Notes: a model not told the origin generated them from the letters alone. DNA of 64,000 nucleotides from Pelosinus baikalensis (GCF_020819555.1 NZ_JAJHJB010000001.1:124001-188000), one strand, 5' to 3'. Positions 9,015 through 17,793 are shown, numbered from the stretch's first letter. A program made the numbers and translations.

Positions 9015-10526
9015 ATGGATATTACCAAAATGCTAAGTGGTATTCGAATTGACCAATCTAGTTCAGCCCCCATGTATTTGCAGCTTGCAAATGGTTTAGC
9101 TGCAAAAATTCAAAATTCAACCCTCTCTGCTGGCACCAAGCTGCCTCCAGAACGAGAACTCGTCAGATTACTGGAAGTTAGCCGTACTACAATAATTAAC
9201 GCCTACAGGCTTCTGGAAGAACGGGGTTTGATAATAACACGAGTCGGCAGCGGCACTTACGTTGCTGAGCCATCATTTACAGATCAGTCAGCGGCCACTA
9301 TTCTTTGGGAACAATTGTTTACACCTCAATATAAATCACCACTGTCATCACTGTTGCGTACTTTAATTGCTACTCCCACGGCAGATGAGACAATTTCTCT
9401 TGCAGCTGGTATGCCAGATCCAGCCTTTTATCCTCTCTCCATTATTGAAAAAGCTCTCGTATCCAGTAAATATGACCTTGAAGTTTCAGATTTCGGCCAC
9501 ATGACTACCGAAGGATATCTTCCTCTAAGGCATTCCTTAGCAGCATGGCAAAGCCGTCTGGGAATACAAGCCACTCCTGATCAATTTCTAATCGCCTCTG
9601 GCTCGCAGCAAGGTCTGTATCTCATTGTAAAAGCCTTCGTAGAACCCCGCGACTACGTGATAGTAGAATCACCTACTTACTTGGGAGCAATTCAGGCATT
9701 AGAAGCTTCTGGCGCTCGCATCCTAACCCTGCCACCATCTGATGGTATTAATTTTGAATTGCTTGAAGACTATCTAATACGCTATCGCCCTAAATTAATG
9801 TATACAATTCCTACTTTTCAAAACCCTACTGGCAGGGTTATGTCGCTGCACGATCGGCAAGAATTAATTCGATTAGCCTCACGCTACCGCTTGGTCATCA
9901 TAGAAGATGATCCCTATAGTCAGCTCTATTACGGTCAGCAGCCCCCTCCTTCGCTCAAGAGTCTCGACACCTATGGCGGTGTAATTTATATGGGCACTTT
10001 CTCAAAAATACTTTTTCCAGGTTTACGAACAGGCTGGGTCACCGCCGCTCCACAAGTTATCAATCGATTAGCACAAGAAAAACAGCACATCGACCTACAC
10101 AGCAATAGTCTTTCTCAAATTATTCTTCATACTTGTCTGGAAGAAGATTACCTGGCAAATCATTTAGCTACTGTCCGCGTGGAATACAAAAAACGCCGGG
10201 ATGCTATGGTTGGCGCTATCCGACGTTTTTGCAGCGGTTATATAAATTTTAATATACCTGAGGGAGGGTTTTATCTGTGGTGCAGCATAACGCCTCCCGC
10301 CTCTGGTGCAGAACTAATTCGCCGTGCAGCTACAGTAGGTGTTTCTTTTGTACCTGGTGAAGCTTTTTATACAAATGGAACTAAAAGCAATGAAATACGT
10401 CTTTGCTTTGCCACCCATAATGAAGAACTGCTAAAAGAAGGCATACGAAGATTAGGGCGCATCTTTGCATCAGGCGCTGCGAATGCAGCACAGCCGTCAG
10501 ACATAGCTGGCCGACCAATTATTTAA
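9015..10526 (+). CDS. MocR-family GntR/aminotransferase fusion regulator
   Basis: This 503-residue protein joins an N-terminal GntR winged helix (about residues 12-80; KLPPERELVRLLEVSRTTI, then RVGSGTYV) to a fold-type-I aminotransferase domain. The domain includes TIPTFQNPTGRVMS and the PLP-lysine region MGTFSKILFPGLRTGW. MocR regulators use PLP and an amino-acid ligand to control divergent genes, so the target is very probably azlC-azlD-aminotransferase. The C-terminal domain resembles the enzyme at 6642-7829, suggesting that regulator and enzyme sense or use related amino acids. AAGGAG lies before the ATG. Confidence 0.92.
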   Translation: MDITKMLSGIRIDQSSSAPMYLQLANGLAAKIQNSTLSAGTKLPPERELVRLLEVSRTTIINAYRLLEERGLIITRVGSGTYVAEPSFTDQSAATILWEQLFTPQYKSPLSSLLRTLIATPTADETISLAAGMPDPAFYPLSIIEKALVSSKYDLEVSDFGHMTTEGYLPLRHSLAAWQSRLGIQATPDQFLIASGSQQGLYLIVKAFVEPRDYVIVESPTYLGAIQALEASGARILTLPPSDGINFELLEDYLIRYRPKLMYTIPTFQNPTGRVMSLHDRQELIRLASRYRLVIIEDDPYSQLYYGQQPPPSLKSLDTYGGVIYMGTFSKILFPGLRTGWVTAAPQVINRLAQEKQHIDLHSNSLSQIILHTCLEEDYLANHLATVRVEYKKRRDAMVGAIRRFCSGYINFNIPEGGFYLWCSITPPASGAELIRRAATVGVSFVPGEAFYTNGTKSNEIRLCFATHNEELLKEGIRRLGRIFASGAANAAQPSDIAGRPII

Positions 10527-10618
10527 CAAAACAACACCAAAGAATTTGATCTATGAGTGAACCATACCATAATTCGGTCTGAAACTTTGGTAATTTGCGA
10601 TTTAAATTATATATCTCT

Positions 10619-11011
10619 CTACCGTGCAATGTCATCTACATCCAGAGATTCATTTGACACTAAGTGAATCACAATGCGATAGGGCAAATTGACGACTTGT
10701 TGAGGCGGTTTGCTAATCCATCCCGTTTGTACACCGATCTGGCGGGGAGAATCATCTTGCCGTATGCGAATTTTACCATCTTGGACTTCTATAATGGCAT
10801 ATTCCGTGTCGCCGCCAATACGAAATTCCTCATAGTAGCCTTGCCTTAAGGTAATGGATTTAAACAACTTATTGTCCACCCGAATTTCAGCAACTGTATT
10901 GGCTTGAGCGGGAAAGAGAATCACACTAAGAATAATTCCTGTAAACGATACTACGCAAAGCATCCCAATCAGCCATTTATCACCTAATGTAAGTCCTATC
11001 TTTTTCATCAT
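10619..11011 (-). CDS. NusG domain II-containing protein
   Basis: This 130-residue protein has one N-terminal membrane anchor (about residues 13-35) and an extracytoplasmic NusG_II domain. The domain carries the characteristic segments YAIIEVQDGKIRIRQDDSPRQ, GWISKPPQ and NLPYRIVIHL. NusG_II proteins are common single genes in Clostridia and Negativicutes, often near the heptaprenyl diphosphate synthase component HepT; that neighbour is absent here. Two adjacent ATGs follow GGAGG, and the second (11008) has the better spacing. Function is unknown. Confidence 0.85.
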   Translation of the reverse strand: MMKKIGLTLGDKWLIGMLCVVSFTGIILSVILFPAQANTVAEIRVDNKLFKSITLRQGYYEEFRIGGDTEYAIIEVQDGKIRIRQDDSPRQIGVQTGWISKPPQQVVNLPYRIVIHLVSNESLDVDDIAR

Positions 11012-11081
11012 ATATCCTCCAAATGGCTATTGCTATATATAGATTGTATCTAATTATTCCAAAGCGTGCAAATTTGTACCC

Positions 11082-11954
11082 TCATGCAGGCAGCAATAAT
11101 TCAATAAGCCGCTTTAAAATAGGAGATAGATACTTATTTCGGTGATAAATAACACTAAATTGTCTTTTAAAAGACACCCCTTCTATTTCTATGATAGCAA
11201 GTTCTCTTCGCTCTATTTCCTTTTGCACAGCCATCCATGATATAACCGAAACCCCCAGACCAATTGACACAGCATTCTTTATGCTTTCTGCATTATTATA
11301 AACACCAATAATATTCCAGTTTATTCCTCTTCCTGTCATCACCGATTCAAATAAATTTCGAGTACCGCTTCCTGCTTCACGTACAATAACGTCAGCCTCT
11401 TCAAGCTCCGCTAACGTAATCTTTCCTCTTCTGCCAAAGGGGTGAGCTGGAGCGCTTACCAATACTAACTCATCTTCCATAAAAGGCATATGCAATATGC
11501 CAGATGATTGTACCTTACCTTCAACCAGTCCGATATCTAACTGATCTGCCAGCAGCATTTCTTCAATTACTGTCGTATTATTCACAGTGGATACAACTTT
11601 TACCTTAGGATTACTTTGCATAAATTCTCTTATCACACTGGGTAAAATATAAGTTCCGACAGTAACACTGGCACCGATCCGTAAGATGCCATTATCATGA
11701 ATCTCCCGCATAGACTCCTCTACTTCTTGGTTTAAATTGACGATATGCCGGGCATACGTTAATAACTTTTGACCTGCAGAGGTAATAAATAACCTGCGTC
11801 CCAACCGCTCAAACAATTTCACATTATAATGTTTCTCAAGTTCAAAGATTGCCTGGCTGACGGATGGCTGGGCTATATAAAGTTTTTTGGCTGCGGCAGT
11901 CATATTGCCTTCATCGCATACACATAAAAAAACGTACAAATGTCGTAATGTCAT
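11082..11954 (-). CDS. LysR-family transcriptional regulator (CysL/YeiE-like)
   Basis: This is a 290-residue LysR regulator. The N-terminal helix-turn-helix spans about residues 1-60 (GNMTAAAKKLYIAQPSVSQ), and the effector-binding fold follows with LRIGASVTVGTYILP and GSGTRNLFESVM. It is divergent from a YeiH-type transporter, the same arrangement as yeiE-yeiH in enterobacteria, so it probably controls that gene. Two adjacent ATGs follow AAGAGGA; the second (11954) has better spacing. The inducer is unknown; sulfur-related or anionic effectors are plausible because relatives include CysL and YeiE. Confidence 0.88.
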   Translation of the reverse strand: MTLRHLYVFLCVCDEGNMTAAAKKLYIAQPSVSQAIFELEKHYNVKLFERLGRRLFITSAGQKLLTYARHIVNLNQEVEESMREIHDNGILRIGASVTVGTYILPSVIREFMQSNPKVKVVSTVNNTTVIEEMLLADQLDIGLVEGKVQSSGILHMPFMEDELVLVSAPAHPFGRRGKITLAELEEADVIVREAGSGTRNLFESVMTGRGINWNIIGVYNNAESIKNAVSIGLGVSVISWMAVQKEIERRELAIIEIEGVSFKRQFSVIYHRNKYLSPILKRLIELLLPA

Positions 11955-11969
11955 CATAATCCTCTTACT

Positions 11970-11985
11970 ATAGGTATTTACCTAT
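11970..11985. promoter_or_regulatory. candidate LysR operator
   Basis: The 16-base palindrome ATAGGT-ATTT-ACCTAT sits 16 bases upstream of the LysR start, in the 106-base divergent region shared with yeiH. It contains the T-N11-A pattern expected of LysR-type binding sites. The assignment rests on symmetry and position only. Confidence 0.55.
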
Positions 11986-12060
11986 TATTTTAATTATATT
12001 ATAGTATTTTACATATTGTTCTTCAACTGATAGTATCATGCTTATCAAGGAGGAATCAAT

Positions 12061-13056
12061 ATGATCAAAAATAATCTTTTCAACAACATCATGCCAGGTG
12101 CTTTTATCGTTACTATAATAGCTATTCCAGCCTGGTTTTTGGGAACCGCAGTTCCTTTGATGGGAGGACCAATATTTGGAATTCTATTTGGTATGATACT
12201 TGCCTTTTTAAAAAGACCCGCATCTTTGAACTTTGGAATCTCCTTTACTGCCAAAAAAGTCTTACAGTATGCGATTATTTTACTTGGCTTTGAAATGAAT
12301 TTGATTCATGTTTTTGCAGTCGGCAGCCAGTCTCTGCTTATTATGATTTCTACTATAAGTGCGGCACTGATTACGGCATGGCTGGTGGGGCGCTATTTAC
12401 GACTTACGGGAAACGTGAACATTCTCATTGGTGTCGGAACAGCGATTTGCGGCGGGTCGGCAATTGCTGCAGCAGCTCCTGTCATTGCGGCAACCGATAA
12501 AGAAGTCGCCTATTCCATATCCACAATATTCTTATTTAACATCGCTGCAGTATTTATTTTCCCATTTCTCGGACACATCTTTAGAATGAATGATATGGGT
12601 TTTGGAATGTGGGCAGGAACAGCCATCAATGATACGTCTTCTGTAGTAGCTGCCGGCTATTCGTATAGTCAAGCGGCTGGCAACTTTGCTACCATCGTAA
12701 AATTAACCCGTACGTTAATGATTGTCCCCATAACAATTGCACTGGCTATACTTACTTCCAGAAAAGCTGAAAATACGGGTTCGTTCAGCTTTTCAAGAAT
12801 ATTTCCATGGTTTATTTTTGGTTTTATATTTGCGTCTATTATCAATACCATCGAATTTCTACCTTCATCCCTTTGCCTGACCCTTGCCCAAATCGGAAAG
12901 TTTTTTATCGTGATGGCCATGGTTGCGATTGGCTTGAACACCCATTTGAAACAACTTATCGGCAATGGTATAAAACCGATTTTTCTGGGATTATCCTGTT
13001 GGATTGCCGTAGCTATTGTATCTCTTGCAGTACAACATTATTTGCATATTTGGTAG
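12061..13056 (+). CDS. yeiH: YeiH/UPF0324 family putative transporter
   Basis: This 331-residue integral membrane protein has roughly ten hydrophobic helices. Family segments include GGPIFGILFGMILAF, KKVLQYAIILLGFEMNL, GVGTAICGGSAIAAAAPVI and INDTSSVVAAGYSYS. The family is often named putative sulfate exporter, and in enterobacteria it lies next to a LysR regulator as here. The ATG is preceded by AAGGAGG. The transported molecule is not established. Moderately sure of the family, unsure of substrate. Confidence 0.87.
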   Translation: MIKNNLFNNIMPGAFIVTIIAIPAWFLGTAVPLMGGPIFGILFGMILAFLKRPASLNFGISFTAKKVLQYAIILLGFEMNLIHVFAVGSQSLLIMISTISAALITAWLVGRYLRLTGNVNILIGVGTAICGGSAIAAAAPVIAATDKEVAYSISTIFLFNIAAVFIFPFLGHIFRMNDMGFGMWAGTAINDTSSVVAAGYSYSQAAGNFATIVKLTRTLMIVPITIALAILTSRKAENTGSFSFSRIFPWFIFGFIFASIINTIEFLPSSLCLTLAQIGKFFIVMAMVAIGLNTHLKQLIGNGIKPIFLGLSCWIAVAIVSLAVQHYLHIW

Positions 13057-13172
13057 CAAACTTCTGTTGTCACTAGCGCTCGCCACATTCATGAAATAAA
13101 TCACAGGAGCGTCAGAAAAGACATCCGATGCCCTTTTTAAAGGAACTTTTCTTGATAATGACAAAATAGATA

Positions 13173-13220
13173 ATAGAGTAAGAGCCTTTAACGCGAAAAC
13201 GTCAAAGGCTCTTACTCTAT
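13173..13220. terminator. bidirectional terminator, yeiH / aldehyde dehydrogenase remnant
   Basis: Arms ATAGAGTAAGAGCCTTT (13173-13189) and AAAGGCTCTTACTCTAT (13204-13220) form a perfect 17-bp stem between the two converging genes. The T-tracts are short on both sides. Confidence 0.75.
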
Positions 13221-13233
13221 AGTTAGGATATAC

Positions 13234-13629
13234 TTATTTTACATTCTGATTATATTGCATATACACCACATGAGTTTGGAGATATTCTTCTAGACCATGT
13301 TTTCCATCAGCACCGCCAATGCCAGATTTGCGCCAGCCAGCATGAAAGCCTTGCATAGCTTCAAAGTTTTCTCGATTTACATAGGTTTCACCAAATTTAA
13401 TCTCTTTACACGCTCTCATGGCCACATCAATATTTTGCGTATAGATGGAAGAAGTCAGTCCAAAGTCAGAATCATTAGCCAGCTCAATCGCTTCATCTAA
13501 ATCTTTGAATGTAGCGATGGGCAATACAGGACCAAAGGTTTCTTTCTGCATAATATCCATACTTTGCTTGCATTTGGTAAGTACAGTCGGTTCAAAATAA
13601 AAGCCCACTCCTCTGTCACAGGTGAGGGT
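13234..13629 (-). pseudogene. aldehyde dehydrogenase C-terminal remnant (AldA-like)
   Basis: Only about 130 C-terminal residues of a roughly 480-residue NAD-dependent aldehyde dehydrogenase remain. The segments FYFEPTVLTKCKQSMDIM, KETFGPVLPI and FHAGWRKSGIGGADGKHGLE resemble the AldA/lactaldehyde dehydrogenase C-terminus. Homology can be followed upstream to a TGA at 13630-13632, exactly where a degenerate copy of the intergenic repeat begins. The catalytic cysteine and most of the NAD domain are missing. A deletion between flanking sequences, perhaps involving the repeat, is the simplest explanation. No ribosome binding site precedes the internal GTG at 13608. Confidence 0.82.
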
Positions 13630-13682
13630 TCATAAGAAAAACACTGATGCGTTCTAAAAAATCTTCGCATCTTCGCGGTTCG
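13626..13682 (-). repeat. degenerate mini-copy of the intergenic repeat, copy 2
   Basis: Read on the minus strand it begins CGAACCGCGAAGATGCGAAG, a diverged left arm, and ends in TTATGAACCC, a diverged right end. The middle of the element is missing. It lies between the hypD stop codon and the truncated aldehyde dehydrogenase. Confidence 0.55.
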
Positions 13683-13687
13683 TCATT

Positions 13688-16063
13688 TTAATGAAATCCC
13701 TGCTCGGTACGTTCTATGATTTCATCTTGCAGTTCTTTGCTTAAGTTATGGAAATGATCACTATAGCCTGCTACACGTACAATTAAATCTTTATACTCTT
13801 CAGGGCGCTTTTGAGCATCCAATAAAGTTTTCGAATCAATTACATTAAATTGAATATGATGTCCGTCTAAATTAAAATAGGTGCGAACTAAGGATACCAT
13901 ATTTTCTAAACCTTGGTCACCAGTGACAACAGAAGGGGTAAATTTCTGGTTGAGTAAGGTTCCTCCCGTCTTGATGTGATCCATTTTTGAAGCGGATTTA
14001 ATAACAGCAGTAGGTCCTTTTCTGTCAGCACCTTTTTCAGGGGATATTCCTTCGGACAAAGGTTTATAGGCTTTTCTGCCATTAGGGCTTGCTCCCATCA
14101 CCGATCCGAAATATACATGGCAGGTAGTCGGCAGCATATCAATACCATAAACCCCGCCTTTTCGGGTCTTTCGTCCCACAACTTCATTATGAAAAGCATT
14201 AAATCCTTCTACCATAATATCATCAGCATAATCATCATCATTGCCGTATTTAGGAGTTCGATTTGCCACTAGATTATGAATGGTATCATGACCTACAAAA
14301 TCATCCTGCAAAGCCTTAAGCAGTTCCTTGATCGTAAAACGTTTCTGATCAAAAACATTGTACTTAATAGCTGACAGACAATCTGTCAACGTGCCGATGC
14401 CCACGCCCTGTATATAATTGGTATTATAAAGGGCTCCGCCTGCGTTATAATCCTTGCCGCTGGCAATGCAACCGCTGGTAATAATGGATAAGAAAGGCAC
14501 TGGCATATGTTTTGCATACAAATGCTCAATAATATGATTGCCTGTAATTTTTACATTGATAAAATAATGAAGTTGTTTTTTAAAGGCTTCGAACAAATCT
14601 TCATAGGTTTTAAAATCCTCACCATAACCAGTCTTTAGACCCAGCTGTTTTTTTCCGATAGGGTCAAAACCGTTATTGAGAGTTAATTCCAATACTTTAG
14701 GCAGATTAAAATATCCTGTCAGAATGTAAGCCTCTTTACCAAAAGCACCTGTTTCCACGCAGCCGCTGGACCCGCCTTGCCGCGCATCGACAATATTCTT
14801 GCCTGCTCTTAATAGTTCTTCCACGATCGCTTCTGTGTTATAAAAAGCTGGCTGTCCCCAGCCTTTACGAGATATTTCGCAGGCTTTCTTGATGAAATTG
14901 TGAGGCGACTTCTTGCTAATCTGAACATTGGAGCTAGGCTGCAATAATCGCATCTCATCCATGGTTTCCAAGATTAAATAAGATACTTCATTGACACCGT
15001 CTGACCCATCATCCTTCACACCGCCAGTGTTAAGATTTGCAAAATCCGTATAGGTACTGCTTTCTTTTAAGGTAATGCCGACTTTAGGAGGTGCAGGCTG
15101 ATTATTAAACTTTACCCATAAACATTGCAGCAACTCTTTGGCTTTTTCCCTCGTAAGAGTTCCATCCTCTATACCTTTTTTATAAAAAGGATATAAATGC
15201 TGATCCAACCGCCCAGGGCTTAACGCATCCCAAGGGTTGATTTCAGTCGTAACGCCAATGTGCGCAAACCAATACATTTGAATCGCTTGGGCAAAGGTTT
15301 CTGGTTTACGAGCAGGTACAACTTGGCAATTTGCTGCAATTTCCAGCAAGTCCGCCTTTTTATTTTCGTCTGCCTCATTTTGTGCCATCTCTTTGGCATA
15401 TTGCGCATACCGCTTCCCATATGTCACAATAGCATCACAACACAGAGCCATAGCCTCTAGCTGACTTTTCTTCTCATAAGCCTGGGGATCTTCTAAAAAA
15501 TCAAGAGCCCTTATCTGCTCTTGAATCTCAGCCTTAGAATCTAAAAAGCCTTTTATATACATTTTCCCGTCTGCTACTGTATGCCCAGGTCCCCTTTGTT
15601 CCATAAACTCTGTGAAAATACCACTTTCATAACACTCTAACCATTCCGCAGACATTTGCGCTAAGATATTCTTGCGCATGGATCGATTTTCCCAAAAAGG
15701 TATAATCTTTTCCCTCTGCAATTTTTTTGCTGCTTCGTCTACCTTAAAGAATATTTTATCTCTTCGATCCATAACCTCAAGGTCTTCTTCTGTATGACAA
15801 CAAAGTTCTGGAAAACTAGGTGCATATTGAGGCTGTTCACCTTTCTCCCCAACAATAAGTTCTCCTTCATTAATGCACAGCGTTTTATTCTCCATAATGT
15901 GCTGAAAGGTAAGAGCTCGCAATATGGGCGTTTCCACCTTTCCTAAATGTTTTTCATAAGCCTCGGTAACCAGACGTGCTCTTTCAATGGACAAATGGGG
16001 CTCTACCGTTAGACTTTGCTTCCTAAGTTTTCGAATTCTTTCATTCATACCTCTTTGTTCCAC
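13688..16063 (-). CDS. hypD: trans-4-hydroxy-L-proline dehydratase, glycyl radical enzyme
   Basis: This 791-residue glycyl radical enzyme closely resembles HypD of Clostridioides difficile, which dehydrates trans-4-hydroxy-L-proline to 1-pyrroline-5-carboxylate in anaerobes. The catalytic cysteine is Cys435 in GGSSGCVETG, with the general base Glu437 two residues later. The glycyl radical site is Gly766 in RVAGYSDHF. The segments ITLKESSTYTDFANLNTGG and GHHIQFNVID also match. I choose the GTG at 16063 because GGAGGG lies six bases upstream and the N-terminus then matches the HypD length. It starts four bases after the activase stop. No pyrroline-5-carboxylate reductase is visible nearby. Confidence 0.93.
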   Translation of the reverse strand: MEQRGMNERIRKLRKQSLTVEPHLSIERARLVTEAYEKHLGKVETPILRALTFQHIMENKTLCINEGELIVGEKGEQPQYAPSFPELCCHTEEDLEVMDRRDKIFFKVDEAAKKLQREKIIPFWENRSMRKNILAQMSAEWLECYESGIFTEFMEQRGPGHTVADGKMYIKGFLDSKAEIQEQIRALDFLEDPQAYEKKSQLEAMALCCDAIVTYGKRYAQYAKEMAQNEADENKKADLLEIAANCQVVPARKPETFAQAIQMYWFAHIGVTTEINPWDALSPGRLDQHLYPFYKKGIEDGTLTREKAKELLQCLWVKFNNQPAPPKVGITLKESSTYTDFANLNTGGVKDDGSDGVNEVSYLILETMDEMRLLQPSSNVQISKKSPHNFIKKACEISRKGWGQPAFYNTEAIVEELLRAGKNIVDARQGGSSGCVETGAFGKEAYILTGYFNLPKVLELTLNNGFDPIGKKQLGLKTGYGEDFKTYEDLFEAFKKQLHYFINVKITGNHIIEHLYAKHMPVPFLSIITSGCIASGKDYNAGGALYNTNYIQGVGIGTLTDCLSAIKYNVFDQKRFTIKELLKALQDDFVGHDTIHNLVANRTPKYGNDDDYADDIMVEGFNAFHNEVVGRKTRKGGVYGIDMLPTTCHVYFGSVMGASPNGRKAYKPLSEGISPEKGADRKGPTAVIKSASKMDHIKTGGTLLNQKFTPSVVTGDQGLENMVSLVRTYFNLDGHHIQFNVIDSKTLLDAQKRPEEYKDLIVRVAGYSDHFHNLSKELQDEIIERTEQGFH

Positions 16064-16066
16064 AAT

Positions 16067-16963
16067 TCACCCTCCAATCTGCACTTTATAATTTGCTTGT
16101 TTAAACATGGACCGGATCTCTTCCAACCTCAAATCTGTCGGTCTTTCTAATATTGGTAATGGATAATTGAGCTTTTTATACTTCCCCTGCCCCATATGGT
16201 GATAGGGTAATAAGTTGATGGAATGTATCTTAAGAGTGGCAATAAAGTCAATAATATCCTGAATCTGTTCATTCTTAGTGTTGATTCCCTCAATAAGCGG
16301 CAGCCGTAATTGAATGGCAGCATCATGATTAGATAACAGTCTTAAATTCTCTAATATTAAAGAGTTATCCCGCCCGGTGTAATGTTCGTGTTCACCAGAG
16401 TCCATAAGCTTAATATCATATAAGAATATATCAACATATTTCATAATCCGCAGAAAATTTTCACTAGGCGCATAGCCGCAAGTATCGATGACAACCGTGA
16501 TGCCTTGTTCTTTACATGCCTTTACCAACGCCTCTACAAAGTCAATTTGGATCATCACTTCGCCACCAGATAAGGTCACCCCACCACCTGATTGTTCATA
16601 AAAGGGTTTATCCTTATGAATTTCTTGCATTACATCTTGTACGGTGTATTCTTTTCCGGCTATTTCTCTGGCATTCTTACAGCAATAATCAATACACATT
16701 TCACAAGCATTACATTTTTCGGCATCATAAAACAGCTGATGATTATTCTGCCAGGCAGCTTGCTGACTGCAATGCTTTTCACATTCCCCGCACCGAGTAC
16801 AGCGATCTCTATTAATTAAGATTTCCGCCTTGTAACTTTGGCTTTCTGGATTATGGCACCACTGACAGGTAAGGGGACATCCTTTGAAGAATATGGTAGT
16901 GCGAATACCGGGACCATCATGTACAGAAAACTTTTGAATGTTAAATAGTAGTGCTTTTCTCAT
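16067..16963 (-). CDS. hypE: glycyl radical enzyme activase for HypD (radical SAM)
   Basis: This 298-residue radical SAM enzyme would install the glycyl radical on HypD using S-adenosylmethionine. The SAM-cluster motif C29-x3-C33-x2-C36 lies in GCPLTCQWCH. It is followed by two ferredoxin-like 4Fe-4S motifs (C55, C58, C61, C65 and C84, C87, C90, C94), as in most non-PFL activases. The GGE motif (GGGVTLSGGEVM) binds the SAM amino group. The ATG at 16963 has GAGGTG upstream, and the gene is tightly coupled to hypD. Confidence 0.93.
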   Translation of the reverse strand: MRKALLFNIQKFSVHDGPGIRTTIFFKGCPLTCQWCHNPESQSYKAEILINRDRCTRCGECEKHCSQQAAWQNNHQLFYDAEKCNACEMCIDYCCKNAREIAGKEYTVQDVMQEIHKDKPFYEQSGGGVTLSGGEVMIQIDFVEALVKACKEQGITVVIDTCGYAPSENFLRIMKYVDIFLYDIKLMDSGEHEHYTGRDNSLILENLRLLSNHDAAIQLRLPLIEGINTKNEQIQDIIDFIATLKIHSINLLPYHHMGQGKYKKLNYPLPILERPTDLRLEEIRSMFKQANYKVQIGG

Positions 16964-17007
16964 TTACTCACCTCAAACCTCTAAAAATAGGCTTTACAAA
17001 ATAGGCT

Positions 17008-17568
17008 TTACATTTTAAAAGGATTAGGAGAACTAACGACCAGCATCCTTACCATTTTATTCGTATAATTCGCCCAATTATGAACCGTAGAGGAATTGTA
17101 ATGGGCTGAATCTCCAGGGAATACCTCGATTTGTTCATTGTTGATAAAAAGAGTTAAGATTCCCTCTAACACATAAATAAACTCTTCTCCCTCATGAGCG
17201 TACTGGCTTATATCCTCCTCGCTATTAATTGGCAATAATTCTACTAATCGAGGCAGCAAGGTTTTATCAGGTGCGCCATTCGTCAGGTGATAATGAATAA
17301 ATCGAGAATTCACGACTTGAAATACTTCCTTCTCATAGCTTCGCAAAACATAACTTTCTTTTTTTGTGGGACTCGTAAAAAAGTAAGTTAGATCAACCTC
17401 CAAAACTTGAGCAATTTTTTGCAGTGAGTCCGTTGCAATATTGGTCAGCCCTCGCTCTAGCTGAGATAAAAGCCCCGTAGAAAGAGTGGTTCGCTCACTA
17501 ACATCCTTTAACGTCATCTTTTTTTGAGTTCGTAATTCTTTTACTTTTTTCCCAATATCTTTATTCAT
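17008..17568 (-). CDS. XRE-family regulator with C-terminal cupin domain
   Basis: This 186-residue regulator has an N-terminal helix-turn-helix (about residues 6-60; MTLKDVSERTTLSTGLLSQ, then ERGLTNIATDSLQKIA). A C-terminal cupin follows (about 110-180; HEGEEFIYVLEGILTLFINN, then PGDSAHYNSSTVHNWAN). Such proteins sense a small molecule in the cupin and control amino-acid or amine catabolism. It is the first gene of the hypE-hypD cluster and therefore probably regulates it and itself. Several palindromes lie at its promoter. Confidence 0.9.
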   Translation of the reverse strand: MNKDIGKKVKELRTQKKMTLKDVSERTTLSTGLLSQLERGLTNIATDSLQKIAQVLEVDLTYFFTSPTKKESYVLRSYEKEVFQVVNSRFIHYHLTNGAPDKTLLPRLVELLPINSEEDISQYAHEGEEFIYVLEGILTLFINNEQIEVFPGDSAHYNSSTVHNWANYTNKMVRMLVVSSPNPFKM

Positions 17569-17611
17569 ATTTGTGCCTGCTCTTTCTTGTTTTTAAGTTT
17601 GTAAAAAAATA

Positions 17612-17631
17612 AGTATTCTTCTAAGAATACT
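17612..17631. promoter_or_regulatory. candidate XRE-cupin operator overlapping the -10 region
   Basis: The perfect inverted repeat AGTATTCTT-CT-AAGAATACT overlaps the first bases of the predicted -10 box and the start-site region of the regulator promoter. This position would suit autorepression. Confidence 0.6.
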
Positions 17632-17657
17632 ATATAACAACAGATTCTATTTTTCAA
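17629..17657 (-). promoter_or_regulatory. sigma-70 promoter of the XRE-hypE-hypD operon
   Basis: On the minus strand a TTGAAA (-35, 17652-17657) and a TATAGT (-10, 17629-17634) are separated by 17 bases, about 60-85 bases upstream of the regulator start codon. Palindromes lie on both sides. Confidence 0.65.
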
Positions 17658-17662
17658 TTTTT

Positions 17663-17676
17663 TTCATTTAAATGAA
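17663..17676. promoter_or_regulatory. palindrome TTCATTTAAATGAA upstream of the -35 box
   Basis: This is a perfect 14-base palindrome six bases upstream of the predicted -35 box. A second site with the same TTCATT/AATGAA half-sites occurs at 17741-17758, which suggests a DNA-binding protein uses both. Confidence 0.5.
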
Positions 17677-17740
17677 CTTTATTTTATGATTATGAATAAA
17701 TTAAATGTTTTATAGCTTTCGGAAGATGCTATATGAATAT

Positions 17741-17758
17741 AATTCATTTTAATGAATT
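17741..17758. promoter_or_regulatory. second TTCATT/AATGAA palindrome
   Basis: AATTCATT-TT-AATGAATT has perfect 8-base arms and a 2-base spacer. It lies 78 bases from the first TTCATT palindrome, in the gap upstream of the hyp regulator. Confidence 0.45.
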
Positions 17759-17793
17759 ATCGTAAAAAACCTGCGCAATCTAAAAAAAACATT

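Noticed and set aside
13234..13608. Intact small gene of 124 codons starting at GTG 13608
   Set aside because: It is only the C-terminal part of an aldehyde dehydrogenase without its catalytic cysteine and without a ribosome binding site.
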